Assembly: GCA_029260735.1 (NCBI GenBank)
Contig: JAJDCR010000170.1
Location: 1-64,000 of the forward strand
Source: Planctomycetota bacterium
Lineage (GTDB): Bacteria > Planctomycetota > Uabimicrobiia > Uabimicrobiales > Uabimicrobiaceae
Direction: 5' to 3'
Length of the DNA: 64,000 bases
The translations under genes were made by a program, and so were the position numbers. How positions within the stretch are numbered: the first letter of the stretch is position 1; each line of letters begins with the position of its first letter. Positions 63,093 to 64,000 of this stretch are shown in pieces. The notes under the pieces are model-generated. The model did not search any database. It saw nothing but the letters and a program-made list of their open reading frames with translations, and was not told where the DNA came from.

Positions 63093-63500
63093 AACTAGGC
63101 TCCTTTTTGTTCAGCACTTGGTAAGTCTACTTGTCTTTTTGCCTCCGTTGGGCAGATACTAAACAAGTAATGCAAGGAGCGTGCCATTCGCTTTTGGAAA
63201 ATAATTTGAGATGTAGTAAAACCCCAAAGAGTATAGGGAATAAGAGAGGAACTTTTTTTTTAAGAGGGAGTTTCAAAGAAAGGATTTGGCCTAGAGTGTA
63301 TTTTATCGAGGACAGGGCGTGTCCTTATTTTTTTGGGACGGGTGGTATTGAACGATTTGGTTTACCTGAACAAAACAGGTGATGTAATGTAGGGACAACT
63401 TCGAGGGCCGTCCGCAAGAACCCTCGTGGTTGTCCGTTATGTCTGCTCAAACCTAATTCCTAAAAAAACTAAAAAAATTATCCAAAAAAAAGGAAAAACA
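63093..63500. repeat. Intergenic region with a single family A arm and a family C fragment
   Basis: TGTAGGGACAACTTCGAGGG through GTGGTTGTCCGTTA (63388-63440) is one arm of the family A element seen complete elsewhere. GGGCGTGTCCTTATT near 63316 looks like the end of a family C element. Nothing else is seen. A plus-strand frame at 63131-63382 has no coding features and overlaps both repeats. Confidence 0.6.
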
Positions 63501-64000
63501 ATGGAGATCACTCACAAAACAGCCTTAGTCGTCATTCCTCCTGAAGAAGTCTGGAGCTCGATTCAGTCGATTCGACAAAAGTATGATAATAAAATACGTC
63601 GTTGGATGCCTCATATTACACTTCTCTATCCATTCTTCTCCCAAAGCGAGTTTCCTCAGATTACTCCCTCTTTTGAAGAGATAGGAAAAACTATCTCTCC
63701 TTTTACGATAGTGCTAAGAGAGTTTGGCTATTTTTCTCAAAAGAAAAAGCGCTATGTTTTGTGGCTTGCTCCTGAGAAAAAAGAGCCTATTGTAGAGCTA
63801 CAAACTCAACTTTCTGATTTATCGAGCGGGCTGAGTTTAGAACTCAAGAGCAATCGAAGTTTTTCTCCTCATATGACAATGGGACGATTTCAAGGGGAAG
63901 ATAGTTTTTGGGCAGGTAAAAAAGAATGTGAAGATGGGTGGGAGGCCGTTACTTTTACTGTGGATCGTTTTTTTATGATTTCCCGTAATGATCCACCAGA
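63501..64000 (+). CDS. 2'-5' RNA ligase family / 2H phosphoesterase (incomplete, runs off the right end)
   Basis: From the ATG at 63501 (AAAGGA upstream) the frame is open to the window end (166 codons). It has the two family motifs, HITLLYPF (about 38-45) and HMTMGRF (about 128-134), each an H-x-T/S-x pair. Between them is a strand-rich core. The family includes RNA 2',3'-cyclic phosphodiesterases (ThpR/LigT). The 3' end is missing, so the length cannot be compared. Confidence 0.85.
   Translation, partial: MEITHKTALVVIPPEEVWSSIQSIRQKYDNKIRRWMPHITLLYPFFSQSEFPQITPSFEEIGKTISPFTIVLREFGYFSQKKKRYVLWLAPEKKEPIVELQTQLSDLSSGLSLELKSNRSFSPHMTMGRFQGEDSFWAGKKECEDGWEAVTFTVDRFFMISRNDPP

Noticed and set aside
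63131..63382. Plus-strand 83-residue frame before the 2H phosphoesterase gene
   Set aside because: It crosses a fragment of family C repeat, has no ribosome site and no coherent domain.

Overview
The window is a chromosomal segment with low GC content. I infer a planctomycete-like (PVC group) bacterium. The reasons are the three eukaryotic-type Ser/Thr kinases plus one degenerate kinase, a kinase joined to a formylglycine-generating-enzyme-like (SUMF1) domain, five PEP-CTERM surface proteins, pentapeptide-repeat proteins, many membrane or acidic proteins of unknown function, and a Hut pathway using N-formylglutamate. No rRNA gene, replication gene or ribosomal operon is present to fix the taxon, so this placement is inference. 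Layout: 1-3.4 kb holds a minus-strand family of tandemly duplicated pentapeptide-repeat membrane proteins, each starting 1 nt after the previous stop. 3.4-4.25 kb is AT-rich and non-coding with short iterated repeats, followed by a tRNA-Arg(ACG) with an encoded CCA end. 4.4-8.6 kb (plus) has a VAT1-like oxidoreductase, an acidic tail-anchored zinc-ribbon protein, the tRNA methyltransferase trmJ and a YkgJ-type cysteine-cluster protein. 8.9-13.1 kb (minus) has a Ser/Thr kinase, a SUMF1-like domain in the -1 frame behind an 11-A run, and truD. 13.4-17.5 kb (plus) is a beta-oxidation operon (fadI, fadJ, a small membrane-anchored protein). 17.6-21.3 kb has two divergent membrane-attached Ser/Thr kinases. 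21.3-25.6 kb (plus) has class III fructose-1,6-bisphosphatase followed by an ATP-grasp enzyme and an overlapping acyltransferase-like protein. 25.8-27.1 kb encodes an AlkD-like DNA alkylation repair protein with a histone H1-like tail. 27.3-32.1 kb has a YdcF/SanA-type protein, a membrane kinase with degenerate catalytic motifs and a membrane-anchored unknown. 32.3-34.0 kb has a MarR-GNAT fusion, ogt and a small membrane protein. 34.0-37.3 kb (minus) is a hybrid histidine kinase with a TPR-like partner, and 37.5-39.2 kb a CoA-transferase. 39.4-48.7 kb alternates PEP-CTERM proteins with a GspE-N/MshEN protein, a PhzF-family enzyme, a truncated C39-like peptidase fragment and a DUF6939-like/HNH fusion. 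48.8-57.8 kb has a peptide deformylase, secreted or membrane unknowns, a polysaccharide flippase, hutG-hutF and a TlpA-like thioredoxin. 58.1-61.4 kb encodes a large divergent Clp/Hsp100-like double AAA+ protein. The right end holds two secreted proteins and the start of a 2H phosphoesterase (2'-5' RNA ligase family). At least four families of short inverted-repeat elements without a gene (MITE-like, about 100-250 bp) are scattered between genes, some with copies in opposite orientation. One abuts and has probably truncated a C39 peptidase-like gene. The most unusual observation is the kinase-SUMF1 junction: the SUMF1 frame stays open right back to the A11 run at the kinase stop and has no ATG/GTG/TTG start on the way, so the two may be made as one protein by slippage, or be split by a one-base error. 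Other strong candidates are the AlkD-H1 fusion, the Clp-like protein without the usual D2 pore loop, and the HNH fusion.
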